Shown piece by piece: positions 51,666-61,407 of a stretch of DNA of 64,000 nt. A model generated the notes under the pieces. The model saw only the letters and a program-made list of their open reading frames with translations. It was not told the DNA's origin and ran no database searches. Both the position numbers and the translations under genes were made by a program. This DNA is from Devosia neptuniae. Lineage in GTDB: Bacteria > Pseudomonadota > Alphaproteobacteria > Rhizobiales > Devosiaceae. Position 1 is the first letter of the stretch, and each line of letters starts with the position of its first letter. Where the stretch lies: positions 186,001 to 250,000 of the forward strand of contig NZ_CP104964.1 of assembly GCF_025452235.1 (NCBI RefSeq), read 5' to 3'.

Positions 51666-53990
51666 ATGATCGGACATACCACGCGCGCCAGCTCGGCGGG
51701 CGACAGCAAAGCTGTGCGCAGACAGTCGTTGCGCGCGCTGCTCGGCAGCACAATCCTTGCTTCAGTGCTCATGTGCGGGGTCTCCGTGACCCTGGCTCAA
51801 GACAATATGAGCGGCACTCAGATAACCATGCTGCAGCGGCTAGTGATCACTTCAACGCGCACCTCTCAGCGACTGCTTGATGTACCTGCAACGATCACCG
51901 TAATCGGTCAGGATCAGATCAACGAACGGGTCGTCCGCGACATTCAAGATCTGGTGCGCAACGAGCCCGGCGTTTCCGTTGACCGGCAGACCTCGATTAC
52001 CAATCCCTGGGGCCAGCTCACCGGCTTCACCATCCGCGGCATGAGCGGCAATCGCGTACAGATGCTTGTCGATGGCAGCCGCGTGCAGGAGCGCATCACT
52101 GACGGCAGCCGCGATTTCGTCGATCCCTTCAACATGAAGGCCGTTGAAATCATGCGCGGTCCGAACTCGGTGCTGATGGGCGCCGATGCGCTTGGAGGCA
52201 CGGTAGCGTTCCGGACGCGCGATCCATCCGATCTGCTCGAAGGTTCAGACAAGCCATGGGCTGTCGAGGTGCGGACATCTTTCGACAGCTTCGATAATTC
52301 CTGGCGCAAGCAGATCACTGGCGCTTATGATTTTGGTCCCATGCAAGTGCTGGGCAGCTTTGGCCATCTCTCCGCAAATGAAGCCAAGCTGACCAATGCT
52401 GATCCTGACGGTGCGCCTTGGGCCGCGTGCCCGCGTCCGACCTACTTTCGTTGCGACCAGCTGTATCCAGCCGATACCAGTGCCTATAACGGCCTGGTGA
52501 AGCTTGTGATTGCACCCAATGCCGATCACGAGATCAAGCTGACCGGCGAACTCTTCGATCGCAATACCGTTATCCAGCAGATCTGGGATTCAGGTGCGAG
52601 GACGGGCGGCTATGTGAGCAATGCCTATCCGCGCGAGCTCGACATGACCCGCTACCGGCTCGCCGTTGAGCACAATTGGCAGGTCAATGCGCCGTGGCTC
52701 GATAGCGTCAAGTGGCAAGTTTCTTACTCGCCGCAGAAGCGCGTCACCAACAGCATCTCTTATCGCACTTATCCGACCCGCACTCAGACGGTTACCCAGT
52801 TCCGCGACTACAGCGAGCGCTTCCTTGAGGCCGATCTGCAACTGGTATCCTCGTTCGGTGTCGGTCCGACCAACCATACCCTGACCTATGGCTTCGACGG
52901 TGATATCGCCAGGAGTGACTATACTGGCACCAATACGACTTGGAGATCGGATGGCGTGATCACGCCGCCGGCCATCAATCAGGGGTTCTCGTTCCCTAAA
53001 GTGGAGACGGTGCGCGCCGACTTCTTCCTACAGGATGAGATCAAAGCCTTCGATGACCGACTGACGATAACACCCGGTCTGCGTCTGGCTAATTACACCA
53101 TCTCTCCCGATGCCAGCTACGCCAGCCTTCCGGGTTATAAGCCGGGCGAAGTAAACAGCACCGAATTGATCAAGAAACTCTCAGTGCAATATGAGCTGAC
53201 TGACAATTTCTCAGTCTACGCAGCCTATGGCGAAGGCTTCAAGATGCCGAGCGCCCAGCAATTGTTCCAGTCCAGCCTCGGCATCGGCACTACTGGTCTC
53301 GTCAACATCACGCCAAATCCCGAGCTGAAGCCGGAATCGGTCAGCAACTACGAAGCCGGTATTCGTGGCGAGTTTGATAAGGGCTGGTTCAGCGTGACCG
53401 GTTTCTATTCCAAATACGATAACTTCATTCGAGGCCTGCAGCCGCGGCCTGGCGCTCCCCTCGACCCCGCCGGCGATCCGACAGTCTACTGGTCCGACAA
53501 CGTCGAGTTGGTCGACCTCTATGGTATCGAGTTTGGTGGGGAGTATGAGTTCTACGAGAACATCTTTGCCACTGCCAATCTGACTTGGCAGCATGGTTCG
53601 CAACGCGTCAGTTCGGGGGCGGCGACGACACCATTCGACGGGACCACCCCACTGACGGCCGTTCTTGGTATTCGCTACGAAATGCCGGAAAACGGTCTGA
53701 AGTTTGAACTGCTGACCACGCTCGCCTCCGGCGTCACCGAGCGCGCCGATCCCGCTGCCTTCAAGCCCGATGGCTATGCGCTGCTCGATGGCTACGTCAC
53801 CTGGAAGCCCACGGAAAATGTGGAGATCAACTTCGGTGTCCAGAACATCTTGGACACTAGATATTTCCCCAACACGCTAACTGGCTACGCAGCCAACCAG
53901 ACCGACATCGCCGTGCAGGGCCAGAACCCACTGGCAGCCCAGGTTGGCCCCGGCCGTACGTTCAAGATCGGGACCTCGGTCAAGTTCTGA
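51666..53990 (+). CDS. TonB-dependent receptor, heme/hemoglobin type
   Basis: 774 residues. Signal peptide with VRRQSLRALLGSTILASVLM and cleavage near TLAQ. A TonB-box-like segment (QRLVITSTRT) leads to a plug domain (about 65-190, DVPATITVIGQDQINERVVR). A 22-strand barrel follows and ends in the aromatic residue of GTSVKF. GFKMPSAQQLF resembles the FRAP-PxxxQL element of heme receptors, and NPELKPESVSNYEAGIRG is typical of the hemoglobin/transferrin/lactoferrin group. First gene of the operon; followed by heme-type cytoplasmic genes, which supports heme as substrate. Confidence 0.88.
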   Translation: MIGHTTRASSAGDSKAVRRQSLRALLGSTILASVLMCGVSVTLAQDNMSGTQITMLQRLVITSTRTSQRLLDVPATITVIGQDQINERVVRDIQDLVRNEPGVSVDRQTSITNPWGQLTGFTIRGMSGNRVQMLVDGSRVQERITDGSRDFVDPFNMKAVEIMRGPNSVLMGADALGGTVAFRTRDPSDLLEGSDKPWAVEVRTSFDSFDNSWRKQITGAYDFGPMQVLGSFGHLSANEAKLTNADPDGAPWAACPRPTYFRCDQLYPADTSAYNGLVKLVIAPNADHEIKLTGELFDRNTVIQQIWDSGARTGGYVSNAYPRELDMTRYRLAVEHNWQVNAPWLDSVKWQVSYSPQKRVTNSISYRTYPTRTQTVTQFRDYSERFLEADLQLVSSFGVGPTNHTLTYGFDGDIARSDYTGTNTTWRSDGVITPPAINQGFSFPKVETVRADFFLQDEIKAFDDRLTITPGLRLANYTISPDASYASLPGYKPGEVNSTELIKKLSVQYELTDNFSVYAAYGEGFKMPSAQQLFQSSLGIGTTGLVNITPNPELKPESVSNYEAGIRGEFDKGWFSVTGFYSKYDNFIRGLQPRPGAPLDPAGDPTVYWSDNVELVDLYGIEFGGEYEFYENIFATANLTWQHGSQRVSSGAATTPFDGTTPLTAVLGIRYEMPENGLKFELLTTLASGVTERADPAAFKPDGYALLDGYVTWKPTENVEINFGVQNILDTRYFPNTLTGYAANQTDIAVQGQNPLAAQVGPGRTFKIGTSVKF

Positions 53991-54022
53991 TCAGGCGATG
54001 CCCAGAGACATTCCAAACAACA

Positions 54023-54043
54023 GAAGGGCGCCCCGCGCCCTTC
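54023..54043 (+). terminator. Intercistronic hairpin in the heme-type operon
   Basis: Perfect 9-bp arms GAAGGGCGC and GCGCCCTTC with a CCC loop, then ATTCTTG. It lies between the receptor gene and the transporter gene. It probably attenuates or protects the 3' end so that the receptor is made in excess. Confidence 0.6.
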
Positions 54044-54062
54044 ATTCTTGAAGGATTTTGTC

Positions 54063-55814
54063 GTGTTGCGCGCTCTCTCCCAGTTCTGGCGCCTGCTGAA
54101 ACTTTGCATTTCAGGTCCCCGCGGTAAGATGGGCATTGCCTTCTTTGTCGCGATCGTCGTCCTGGATTTCGTCGGCATTGCCACCTCCATTCGCCTGGTA
54201 CACTGGAACGGCGACTTCTATGGTGCGCTTGAGGCAATGAATGGGTCCGAAGCTATCAGGCAGGTCGGCGTTTTCTTCCTCATTGTGGCGGCGAACGTCT
54301 GTATTCATCTGATCGGGCTTTACCTCCGCAAGATGTTGCAGATGCGCTGGCGCCGTACGCTCACTCAGGGCGCCCTCGATATATGGCTCAACAATCGCGC
54401 CTACTGGCATCTCGCCAACAGCGCCGATAGCATGTCCAATCCCCAGAGCCAGCCGGTCGACAATCCCGACCAGCGCATTGCCGACGACTGCAAGTTCTTC
54501 ATCGAGAAAGTGCTTAGCGAGGCGCTCGATCTTATCGGTCGAGTCGCCGGCTTATTCTCATATATCGTCCTGCTTTGGAGCCTCGCCAGCTTCCCGCTGT
54601 CGCTTGCCTTCATCGGCCTGCCGTGGGACGTCCCGAACTATATGGTCTGGGCCGCCTTTCTTTATGTCGCGCTATGCAGTCTGCTTGTTCATTTTCTGGG
54701 CTACCCGCTAAAGGGGCTGCTGGTGGAGCAGCAGCGCCGCGAGGCCAATTTTCGCTTCGCCCTGGCCCGCCTGCGCCTCAATTACGATGAAGTGGCCATG
54801 TCTGCCGGTGAACGGGCAGAGCGCGGCGTTTTCAACAGCCGCTTCGACGCCATCATCGCCAACTGGCGCAGGCTGATCAACCGCGATCTGATCCTAAGCT
54901 GCTTCACCTTTCCCTATTCCAGCACCGTGTTGCGCGTGCCGCTGTTCGTTGCCTTACCCGGGTACCTCGCCGGTCATGTCGCCTTCGGTGGGCTCATGTC
55001 GCTCAGCATGGCCTTCTCCAATGTTGTGACAAGCCTTTCATGGTTCGTCTTTTCCTATCGCGATCTATCTGATCTGGTTGCGGCCTCGTCACGCCTCGAT
55101 GATTTTCTCGAGGCCGCCAAGGCAGCAGGGCGAACCGGTCGGCGCATCGCCCAGCACGACTCCTCCGATGGTGTTCTCGGCCTCAAGGGTCTTGCTTTGG
55201 AAACGCCGCAGGGGACCGTCATGCTAAACATCCCCGACTTCGCAATTACCCGCGGCGAAGCCGTGTGGCTGTCTGGTGCTTCGGGCCTTGGCAAGACTAC
55301 GCTCATCAAGACGCTGGCCGGGCTATGGCCGCATGGCTCGGGGGAAGTCTTTACCCCCAGCGCTTCAATGATCGTCTTGCCGCAACGTCCCTATTTTCCC
55401 ATCGGCGACATCCACGATGCTTTGGCTTATCCGCGTGACAAGCAGGACTTCGGTGCGGAGGACCTCGATATTGCCTTGGCCAAGGTCGGCCTTGGTGAAC
55501 TGGCTGATGTGGAATTCGGCCGCTCCGATACCATGGCGGCCCATGGCCTGTCCGGTGGCGAGCAACAGCGTCTCGCGCTGGGCCGTTTGCTGGTCCACAG
55601 ACCGCAATGGGCGCTGCTCGACGAGCCAACCTCTGGTCTCGATATTGCTGCGGAGACCGAGCTTCTCTGCATACTGCGGCGCGAACTACCCGACACCACT
55701 TTCATCATCGTTGCCCACCGGCCGCCACAGGGGCTCGGCTCCTTGCGTCACATCACACTCGACCCTGGCGCTTCGCCTGCGTCGCTTCTCCATCCTGATC
55801 TTCAACCTGCCTGA
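54063..55814 (+). CDS. SbmA/BacA-like ABC transporter with fused ATPase
   Basis: 583 residues. The GTG at 54063 is chosen: AAGGA lies seven bases before it, while the TTG at 54048 has no site. The N-terminal six-segment membrane domain is of the SbmA/BacA (YddA, Rv1819c) type (GNFYGALEAM-like segment WNGDFYGALEAM, WRRTLTQGALDIWLNNRAYW, NPDQRIADD). The C-terminal ATPase has Walker A GASGLGKTT (405-413), signature LSGGEQQ and LLDEPTSGLD. These proteins import peptides, vitamin B12 or hydrophilic solutes. In this operon it may replace HmuTUV as the inner-membrane heme or siderophore transporter. Confidence 0.85.
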   Translation: MLRALSQFWRLLKLCISGPRGKMGIAFFVAIVVLDFVGIATSIRLVHWNGDFYGALEAMNGSEAIRQVGVFFLIVAANVCIHLIGLYLRKMLQMRWRRTLTQGALDIWLNNRAYWHLANSADSMSNPQSQPVDNPDQRIADDCKFFIEKVLSEALDLIGRVAGLFSYIVLLWSLASFPLSLAFIGLPWDVPNYMVWAAFLYVALCSLLVHFLGYPLKGLLVEQQRREANFRFALARLRLNYDEVAMSAGERAERGVFNSRFDAIIANWRRLINRDLILSCFTFPYSSTVLRVPLFVALPGYLAGHVAFGGLMSLSMAFSNVVTSLSWFVFSYRDLSDLVAASSRLDDFLEAAKAAGRTGRRIAQHDSSDGVLGLKGLALETPQGTVMLNIPDFAITRGEAVWLSGASGLGKTTLIKTLAGLWPHGSGEVFTPSASMIVLPQRPYFPIGDIHDALAYPRDKQDFGAEDLDIALAKVGLGELADVEFGRSDTMAAHGLSGGEQQRLALGRLLVHRPQWALLDEPTSGLDIAAETELLCILRRELPDTTFIIVAHRPPQGLGSLRHITLDPGASPASLLHPDLQPA

Positions 55815-55823
55815 CCTGAGACC

Positions 55824-56540
55824 ATGACTGAAAACAATCCACGTGAGCGACTTCCCGTGCCGGCCGCCTCAGTAATTCGGGCACTACCCTCCATGGGCAA
55901 GCTAATGGTCACTGCAAAGCGCGCCGGCGCTACGCACGAGCGCATCGGCACGATCGAAGCTGTAACCGTTGACGATGGCTGGCTGGTTTGTTCCGGCGTC
56001 GAGCACGACAGTCGTATGGACCCATCTGCCGTTGCGACGATCATCGTTGATCGCACCAGCGTTATGGGCGAGCAGGCCTATCCGCGCATCGACTTCCTCG
56101 ATGTCGATGCTGAATGCCTGTTCAGCGTCGTCGGATTTAACGGGCTAGAGCCTTTCGACGCCGCTCTAGCACAATTCGGTGCGGGGGAAGCCCTCCCCGA
56201 AAAGCCGGTCGAGCCGCGCGGAGAGCGACCGAATGTCGACCCGGAGGAGATCGGAACGCGACCCTTTAATTTGGCGAGGGACACGAAGGCGAATATTATG
56301 ATCGCTTTTAGCCGTCCAGGCTTTGTACAGAAGTGGACGGGCATGGTGGAGAAGGTCAATCCGGCCATGGGCTTCATCAACATCATGCGCGCCGATTTCC
56401 ACCTGCATCTCAAGGCCGGTACCGTGTCGGACTGGCGAGCTTCCGGCGACGGCACCAATATGATTCACGAGGCATTGGACCAGGATGGCGTGCCAACTGG
56501 TCTAGTCGTGCGCGGTCTGCCTGCCGCTATAACAACATGA
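55824..56540 (+). CDS. HmuS/HutX-like heme utilisation protein
   Basis: 238 residues. LPSMGKLMVTAKRAGATHER and IGTIEAVTVDDG resemble the N-terminal repeat of HemS/HmuS hemin-degrading factors; GFINIMRADFHLHLKAGTVS resembles the second repeat (NVLDPxFNLHLR). The protein is shorter than the usual 340-residue HmuS, so one repeat is reduced. It probably receives heme in the cytoplasm. It starts 9 bp after the transporter gene and overlaps the next gene by ATGA. Confidence 0.75.
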   Translation: MTENNPRERLPVPAASVIRALPSMGKLMVTAKRAGATHERIGTIEAVTVDDGWLVCSGVEHDSRMDPSAVATIIVDRTSVMGEQAYPRIDFLDVDAECLFSVVGFNGLEPFDAALAQFGAGEALPEKPVEPRGERPNVDPEEIGTRPFNLARDTKANIMIAFSRPGFVQKWTGMVEKVNPAMGFINIMRADFHLHLKAGTVSDWRASGDGTNMIHEALDQDGVPTGLVVRGLPAAITT

Positions 56541-57382
56541 TCTCGCGTCCCATGCATGTCGTCGGTGGCTGGGTTGAACCAGCCAGCGGCACCGCCGCGA
56601 GGCATGGCGACCTGCTGGCGCGTGCCGCGCGCCAGCAGGTCGTGTTGCTCGGTGAGACGCATGATCGTTACGATATCCATCGCTGGCAGATGCATGTCTG
56701 CGCGGGCCTTCTAGCCTTTCGGCAAGATATAGCCGTGGGCTTTGAGATGTTCCCGCGGCGGGTGCAACCCGCGCTCGATCGCTGGGTGGCGGGTGAGCTG
56801 GACGTGCCAACGTTCCTGGCCGAAAGCGAATGGAACGCAGTCTGGCGCTTCGACCCGGCTCTCTATCTTCCCATCTTCGAATTCTGCCGCCAGTTCAAGC
56901 TTCCAATGCTGGCGCTCAACTGTGAACGCCCCCTGGTCACACGGGTGGGCAAGGAGGGCTGGGACGCAATCCCCGAGGCAGAGCGCGACGGACTGACGCC
57001 GGCAAAGCCCGCCACTCAGGCTTATCGCGACTACCTGTTCAGTCTCACTGGCGGACCACGCCCTGACCGGGAGGCCAAAAGTAGTGCCGACCCGGCCTTC
57101 GACCGTTTCGTGCGCGCACAGCAAACCTGGGACCGCGCATTCGCTTGCAATATTGCGCGCCACCTGGACCAGCCTAACCCGCCACTGGTCGTCGGCATTA
57201 TCGGACGCGGTCACCTCGAATATCGTTACGGCACGCCGTTCCAGCTTGCGGACCTTGGCATAAAGGACTGCGCCGTTCTGCTTCCCAGCGACGACGACCA
57301 GCCCATGGCACCCAGCCTTGCCGACGCCGTTTTCCGTCTCCCGGGACCGCCCGAACGGGCGGTGCGCCCAAATTCTCGTTGA
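56537..57382 (+). CDS. ChaN-like heme-binding protein
   Basis: 281 residues. VVLLGETHDRYDIHRWQMHV, AVGFEMFPRRVQPALDRWVA, and VVGIIGRGHLEYRYG are the three conserved blocks of the ChaN/haem-binding uptake (Tiki-like) family, which bind stacked hemes through His and Tyr. The family fold is related to metallo-proteases but usually non-catalytic. The start overlaps the HmuS-like gene stop. No lipoprotein signal, so it would be cytoplasmic here, unlike lipoprotein ChaN of Campylobacter. Confidence 0.8.
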   Translation: MISRPMHVVGGWVEPASGTAARHGDLLARAARQQVVLLGETHDRYDIHRWQMHVCAGLLAFRQDIAVGFEMFPRRVQPALDRWVAGELDVPTFLAESEWNAVWRFDPALYLPIFEFCRQFKLPMLALNCERPLVTRVGKEGWDAIPEAERDGLTPAKPATQAYRDYLFSLTGGPRPDREAKSSADPAFDRFVRAQQTWDRAFACNIARHLDQPNPPLVVGIIGRGHLEYRYGTPFQLADLGIKDCAVLLPSDDDQPMAPSLADAVFRLPGPPERAVRPNSR

Positions 57383-57393
57383 AAGAACCCAGT

Positions 57394-57933
57394 ATGCTCA
57401 AAAAGATCGTCCTGCCCTTCGCCTTTATGGGTGCCCTGTGTATCGGCAGCGCGCTGGCCCAGGAGGTTTCCGCACCATCGGGCCTGCCGGGAGGTGCTGC
57501 ATCGCTCAATGAGGAACACGGCGACTGGACGGTATCCTGCCGGATGGTCAACACCGAGAAACTCTGTGCCCTGTCCCAATCGCTGGCCGATACCGGCAGC
57601 GGCGAACGTGTTCTGGCCGTTGAACTAGCTACCCCCGCTCTAGACCAGATCGAAGGCATACTTTTATTGCCTTTCGGTCTGCGCCTCTCGGACGGCATTA
57701 CGCTTAAGGTCGACGCCAATCCTCTCGGCACCGCCCGTCCTTTCCTGACCTGCATTGCCAGCGGTTGCATTGTACCGTTGGTCTTTTCTGCTAGTCAGAT
57801 CAGCGCCATGCGTGCCGGCAAGGCCATGACCATATCAGGTGCAAGCGCCGACGTCGGCCAGCCAATCGAACTGACGGTGTCGCTCACCGGCTTCTTGGTC
57901 GCTTCCAACCGCTCCGTTGAGCTCAGCAACTAA
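57394..57933 (+). CDS. IalB family periplasmic protein
   Basis: 179 residues. Signal peptide MLKKIVLPFAFMGALCIGSA ending near ALAQE. The mature part has the family layout: GDWTVSCRM, ILLLPFGLRLSDGITLKVD, and the Cys pair of PFLTCIASGCIVPLVFS. The family is named for invasion-associated locus B of Bartonella; its function is unknown. It is the last gene of the heme-type operon, 11 bp after the ChaN-like gene. A TTG at 57379 is another possible start. Confidence 0.88.
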   Translation: MLKKIVLPFAFMGALCIGSALAQEVSAPSGLPGGAASLNEEHGDWTVSCRMVNTEKLCALSQSLADTGSGERVLAVELATPALDQIEGILLLPFGLRLSDGITLKVDANPLGTARPFLTCIASGCIVPLVFSASQISAMRAGKAMTISGASADVGQPIELTVSLTGFLVASNRSVELSN

Positions 57934-58096
57934 GTTCTCGAGACTGCGGTAGCATAGCCGAGTGCAGGACAATACAACTTGCTGACAGAGTCCTTGCTAT
58001 AGTCCTGCCGGGTGGCTGGCAGGAAAATCGGAGAAGGTGAGTAGCAGCGCATCCATCATATCAACTAGCGGACATGCGCTGAGCATGTTGAGCACG

Positions 58097-59185
58097 CTAC
58101 GTCCAACCTGAATAGCCGCTGATGCCTTTAAGCAGGGCGATCAATTGTCCTTGCTGCCCGGTGCCGGTCTTGCGAAATATCTGCGCCAGGTGCGTGCGCG
58201 CCGTGGCCACGGAAATGCCGCGCCGCGCAGCTATCTCCTTGACAGTGTGTCCAGCAGACAGATCGCCGGCAATGCCGGCTTCCGCCGCAGACAGATCGAA
58301 TAATCCGCGCAAGACGGTGTCCGACGGCAGGTTACTATCCACAGCGTAGCCGGTGACAGCAACCACGGCGGCGCTGCGATCGAAAATATCGCGGGAAGCC
58401 CGATGAAGCGGAATCACATGGATGACGACGGCCCGGTCATTCTCCGCCAGCCGTATGGGGAATGATCGGATCTGGGGCGCTGTGGGGCGTTCCGGCGCGG
58501 CAAGGGCCGCCTGAAGCATCCTGTCGATCACGCGATCCCGTGCCGCGAGACGCCCAAATGCGGCAGGACGCAGAACATCCCCCAATCGTTCAAACAGAGC
58601 ATTAGCTGAGATGACGACGCCCGAATCTCCGATCACGCAAGCCGGAATTTGCAGTGCATTCATGGTAGCGACGCTGGCTTCGGCGCGCTCAAGCTTAAGC
58701 CGTGAGGCCATCAGGGCCGCCCGCGCAAGATGGGGGCGAAGGCCGTCGAGCAACGCCAGTTCCTGCGGTCCGAAATCCGGTAGACCACTCTGGCGCTCGA
58801 AGGTGAAGAGCGCCATCTCGCCATCGGCCATATCCACCACCGAGCCCACCTGCCAGTCGGCACCGATCTTTTCCATATTGTGGTGATACGGATTATCTCC
58901 GTTGCGCTCATGGTCATAGAAAAAATTCGCGCGCTCAAGAAAGCCAGAATACTGCAGTTTACGCAGCCGATGAGCGGGCGGGTTTTCATACCAGAAAGGT
59001 GTTTCAGCAAATTCGGTGAGCGTATCCACCACGTTCGGCGTTGCCGCGAATAGCGGCGGTAATTTCTGGTCGATGATCAACATGGCGCCCGAGTTGGCGC
59101 CGCTGGCCCGGGCAATATCTTCCAGCACACCCGCCCATAGTTCGGGCACGAACGCAGCCTCGTAAATCCGGTCAAGAACAGTCAT
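58097..59185 (-). CDS. LuxR family regulator with N-terminal sensory domain
   Basis: 362 residues. The C-terminal LuxR helix-turn-helix (about 295-355) reads LFDLSAAEAGIAGDLSAGHT then VKEIAARRGISVATARTHLA. About 180 N-terminal residues have PAS/GAF-like style (GANSGAMLIIDQKLPPLFAA) without a clear family; a second alpha/beta domain follows. It faces the heme-type operon from downstream. A role in its control is possible but not shown. Confidence 0.88.
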   Translation of the reverse strand: MTVLDRIYEAAFVPELWAGVLEDIARASGANSGAMLIIDQKLPPLFAATPNVVDTLTEFAETPFWYENPPAHRLRKLQYSGFLERANFFYDHERNGDNPYHHNMEKIGADWQVGSVVDMADGEMALFTFERQSGLPDFGPQELALLDGLRPHLARAALMASRLKLERAEASVATMNALQIPACVIGDSGVVISANALFERLGDVLRPAAFGRLAARDRVIDRMLQAALAAPERPTAPQIRSFPIRLAENDRAVVIHVIPLHRASRDIFDRSAAVVAVTGYAVDSNLPSDTVLRGLFDLSAAEAGIAGDLSAGHTVKEIAARRGISVATARTHLAQIFRKTGTGQQGQLIALLKGISGYSGWT

Positions 59186-59764
59186 CCGATGGTGACCTCA
59201 CACCAATTTTCCATCGCGATTGCCTCATGGCCAGAGGCAGAAAAATCGCTGTCGACCATCCGTCTCCATTGTTCGGACATCGCGGAAAATCTCCTAAGGG
59301 CGGCCCCGAGTTACTGCTTTGTCGGATTATGCCCAAAAGCCGCCGGATCGCAAACGAGGTCAAAAATTGACATTGCGAGTTTAAGGGGGAATCGCAGCTT
59401 TCAGCCAATAGATGACGCTCTGCGGCTCAACCAGAGGCCCCGAAAATCTGAGCTTCGAAACACCCTCCGGTCGGCCGCAAAAGGTGTCTGCAAAATCTAA
59501 ACCACCGGGAGCGGGGGCGGTGAATGGTTTCCACCCGACAAGAGTCGGCCGTCGAGTGTCCACCCAGAACTGCCCGTCCGCAATCAGCCCTGGTCGTTGA
59601 CGTTAGCAGACCGCGCCCACGCATAGCGACCGAGGCGCTCACTGAGCCGGTCAATATCTTGGCTAAGTAGCAACCTGCGTGCAAGCCATTGGGGCGACGC
59701 ACTTTCAACGGCCTGTCCTTTAGGAGCGGAAGTCACACGCCAAGAGCGCGCAGTAGCCGGCCCT
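59186..59764. other. Intergenic stretch, no supported gene
   Basis: 579 bp. A 60-90-codon frame on each strand exists, but none has a ribosome site or family-like sequence. No tRNA fold could be built by eye. Confidence 0.35.
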
Positions 59765-60367
59765 TTAGTCAGGCGCGTCGAGAACCAGGCCACCGGGGGT
59801 AAAGTTGAAAACTTCGAGACGCATCTCGTCTTCATTCGGTTTGCTTGCAAGGATGGTCAGACTAGCCGGCCCAACAGGGATGATCCGTCTGGGTGGCAGG
59901 TCCAGGAACGTCTGCAGCAAAGCGCGGATAACACCGCCGTGGCACACGACGAGCAATCGGTTCGCATTCTCGAAAGCGGCCTTGGTCGCCGTAGCAGTGC
60001 GCGTTGCGAAGCTTTCCCAGTCTTCTCCCCCTTCTGGCGCAAAAGTGCCGGCGCGCCAGGCACGATAGGCGTCTGGCTCATCGGCAATGATCGTTTCGAT
60101 CTCACGACCCGTCCATGCGCCCACATCGACTTCACGCAGGCCTGGTTCTTTGACAGCCTCGGGAAAGCCCAACAAGTCAGCGGTCCTGCGCGCGCGACGC
60201 AGGTCGGAGGTAATAACCCGGTCGGGGGCCAGTTTTGCGATGGTCGGCGCGAGCGATACGGCCTGCGCCTCGCCCGTTTCGGACAGCCCGATATCGGCCT
60301 GTCCTTGCAATCTGCGAGCGGCATTCCATTCGGACTCGCCATGGCGCACCAGCAGCAAGCGTTTCAC
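59765..60367 (-). CDS. Histidine phosphatase family protein
   Basis: 200 residues. The catalytic RHG motif is in LLLVRHGESEWNAARRLQGQ (about 4-23), with the second His in VVCHGGVIRA and the acid residue in REVDVGAWTGREI. It belongs to the phosphoglycerate mutase-like branch. It overlaps the ABC ATPase gene by 4 bp, so it acts with the transporter: it may remove phosphate from the imported substrate. Confidence 0.9.
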   Translation of the reverse strand: MKRLLLVRHGESEWNAARRLQGQADIGLSETGEAQAVSLAPTIAKLAPDRVITSDLRRARRTADLLGFPEAVKEPGLREVDVGAWTGREIETIIADEPDAYRAWRAGTFAPEGGEDWESFATRTATATKAAFENANRLLVVCHGGVIRALLQTFLDLPPRRIIPVGPASLTILASKPNEDEMRLEVFNFTPGGLVLDAPD

Positions 60368-61398
60368 GACAGTCGCTCCCCATTTTGCGCGAATAGCGCG
60401 GCAGGGATCTTCGGCACCGTGAAATGAACCTTGTCTCCGACCTGCCGACGTGGCGCGGCATCGACCACGGCAGTGAGCCGAAGTGCTCCCTGCGTGCCAG
60501 TCAGCATAGTGCGTCCGGCCACGGGACTGGCCTCGGCAAAGTCGAAGGCCATGCTAGCCGCCGAGGGCTCGGCGCTGGCGATGAGGTCTTCGGGGCGATA
60601 CATCGCCAGCGCATCCGCCGGCAGGTCCGCGGCGCGTTCGCGTGGCAGTGACGATACCGGTATCAGATTGGCCGGCGGTGTGCCGACAAAGGTAGCGACA
60701 AAGGCAGTGGCAGGGTTGCGCACCAGATCCTCCGGTGAGCCGAACTGTTCGACTTTCCCGCCGTTGAGTACCGCGACATGGGTCGCCATGGTCATGGCCT
60801 CAACCTGGTCATGGGTGACGTAGACGGAGGTTGCTCCGGTCGCGCGGTGCACGCGCAACAATTCCGTGCGCATCTCAACGCGCAGTTTGGCGTCAAGATT
60901 GGATAAAGGTTCGTCAAACAGCAGAATGGCTGGTCGTGGGGCGATCATCCGAGCGATGGCGACACGCTGCTGCTGGCCGCCCGAGATTTCGTTGGGATAA
61001 CGGGCAGCCAGCGCCTCAATGCCTAGCATGCCGAGCACGTCGACAACCCGAGCTTTGCGCTCTGCCTTGCTGATGCCGGCGATCTTGAGCGGCCAATCGA
61101 CATTGCCGGCCACCGTCATATGCGGCCAGAGCGCGTAGGATTGAAACACCAGGCCCGCATTGCGTCTGGTTGGGTCGATCATCCAGCCGCGGTCACCATC
61201 GGACACAGTGTCCTCGCCGAATTGGACCTGTCCGCCACTGGGTAGCTCAAGCCCAGCCAGCATACGCAGCATGGTGGATTTGCCGCAGCCGGAGGGCCCG
61301 ACTAGCACGAGGAAGGAACCTTGCGGCACAGAAAGGGAAATGTGGTCGACGGCCTGAAAGGCGCCGAAGGATTTGGTGAGATTGTCGATACGGATCAT
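60364..61398 (-). CDS. ABC transporter ATPase (FbpC/PotA type)
   Basis: 344 residues. Walker A GPSGCGKST (34-42), signature ISGGQQQR (138-145), Walker B LLFDEP (159-164), then a C-terminal TOBE domain (about 240-340). Its partners are a fused double permease and a substrate-binding protein, as in ferric-iron, phosphonate or phosphosugar importers. Confidence 0.92.
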   Translation of the reverse strand: MIRIDNLTKSFGAFQAVDHISLSVPQGSFLVLVGPSGCGKSTMLRMLAGLELPSGGQVQFGEDTVSDGDRGWMIDPTRRNAGLVFQSYALWPHMTVAGNVDWPLKIAGISKAERKARVVDVLGMLGIEALAARYPNEISGGQQQRVAIARMIAPRPAILLFDEPLSNLDAKLRVEMRTELLRVHRATGATSVYVTHDQVEAMTMATHVAVLNGGKVEQFGSPEDLVRNPATAFVATFVGTPPANLIPVSSLPRERAADLPADALAMYRPEDLIASAEPSAASMAFDFAEASPVAGRTMLTGTQGALRLTAVVDAAPRRQVGDKVHFTVPKIPAALFAQNGERLS

Positions 61399-61407
61399 GT
61401 TGGTATC

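Noticed and set aside
59400-59580. Possible tRNA-like folding in the gene-free stretch
   Set aside because: No T-loop consensus or four-arm fold could be made.
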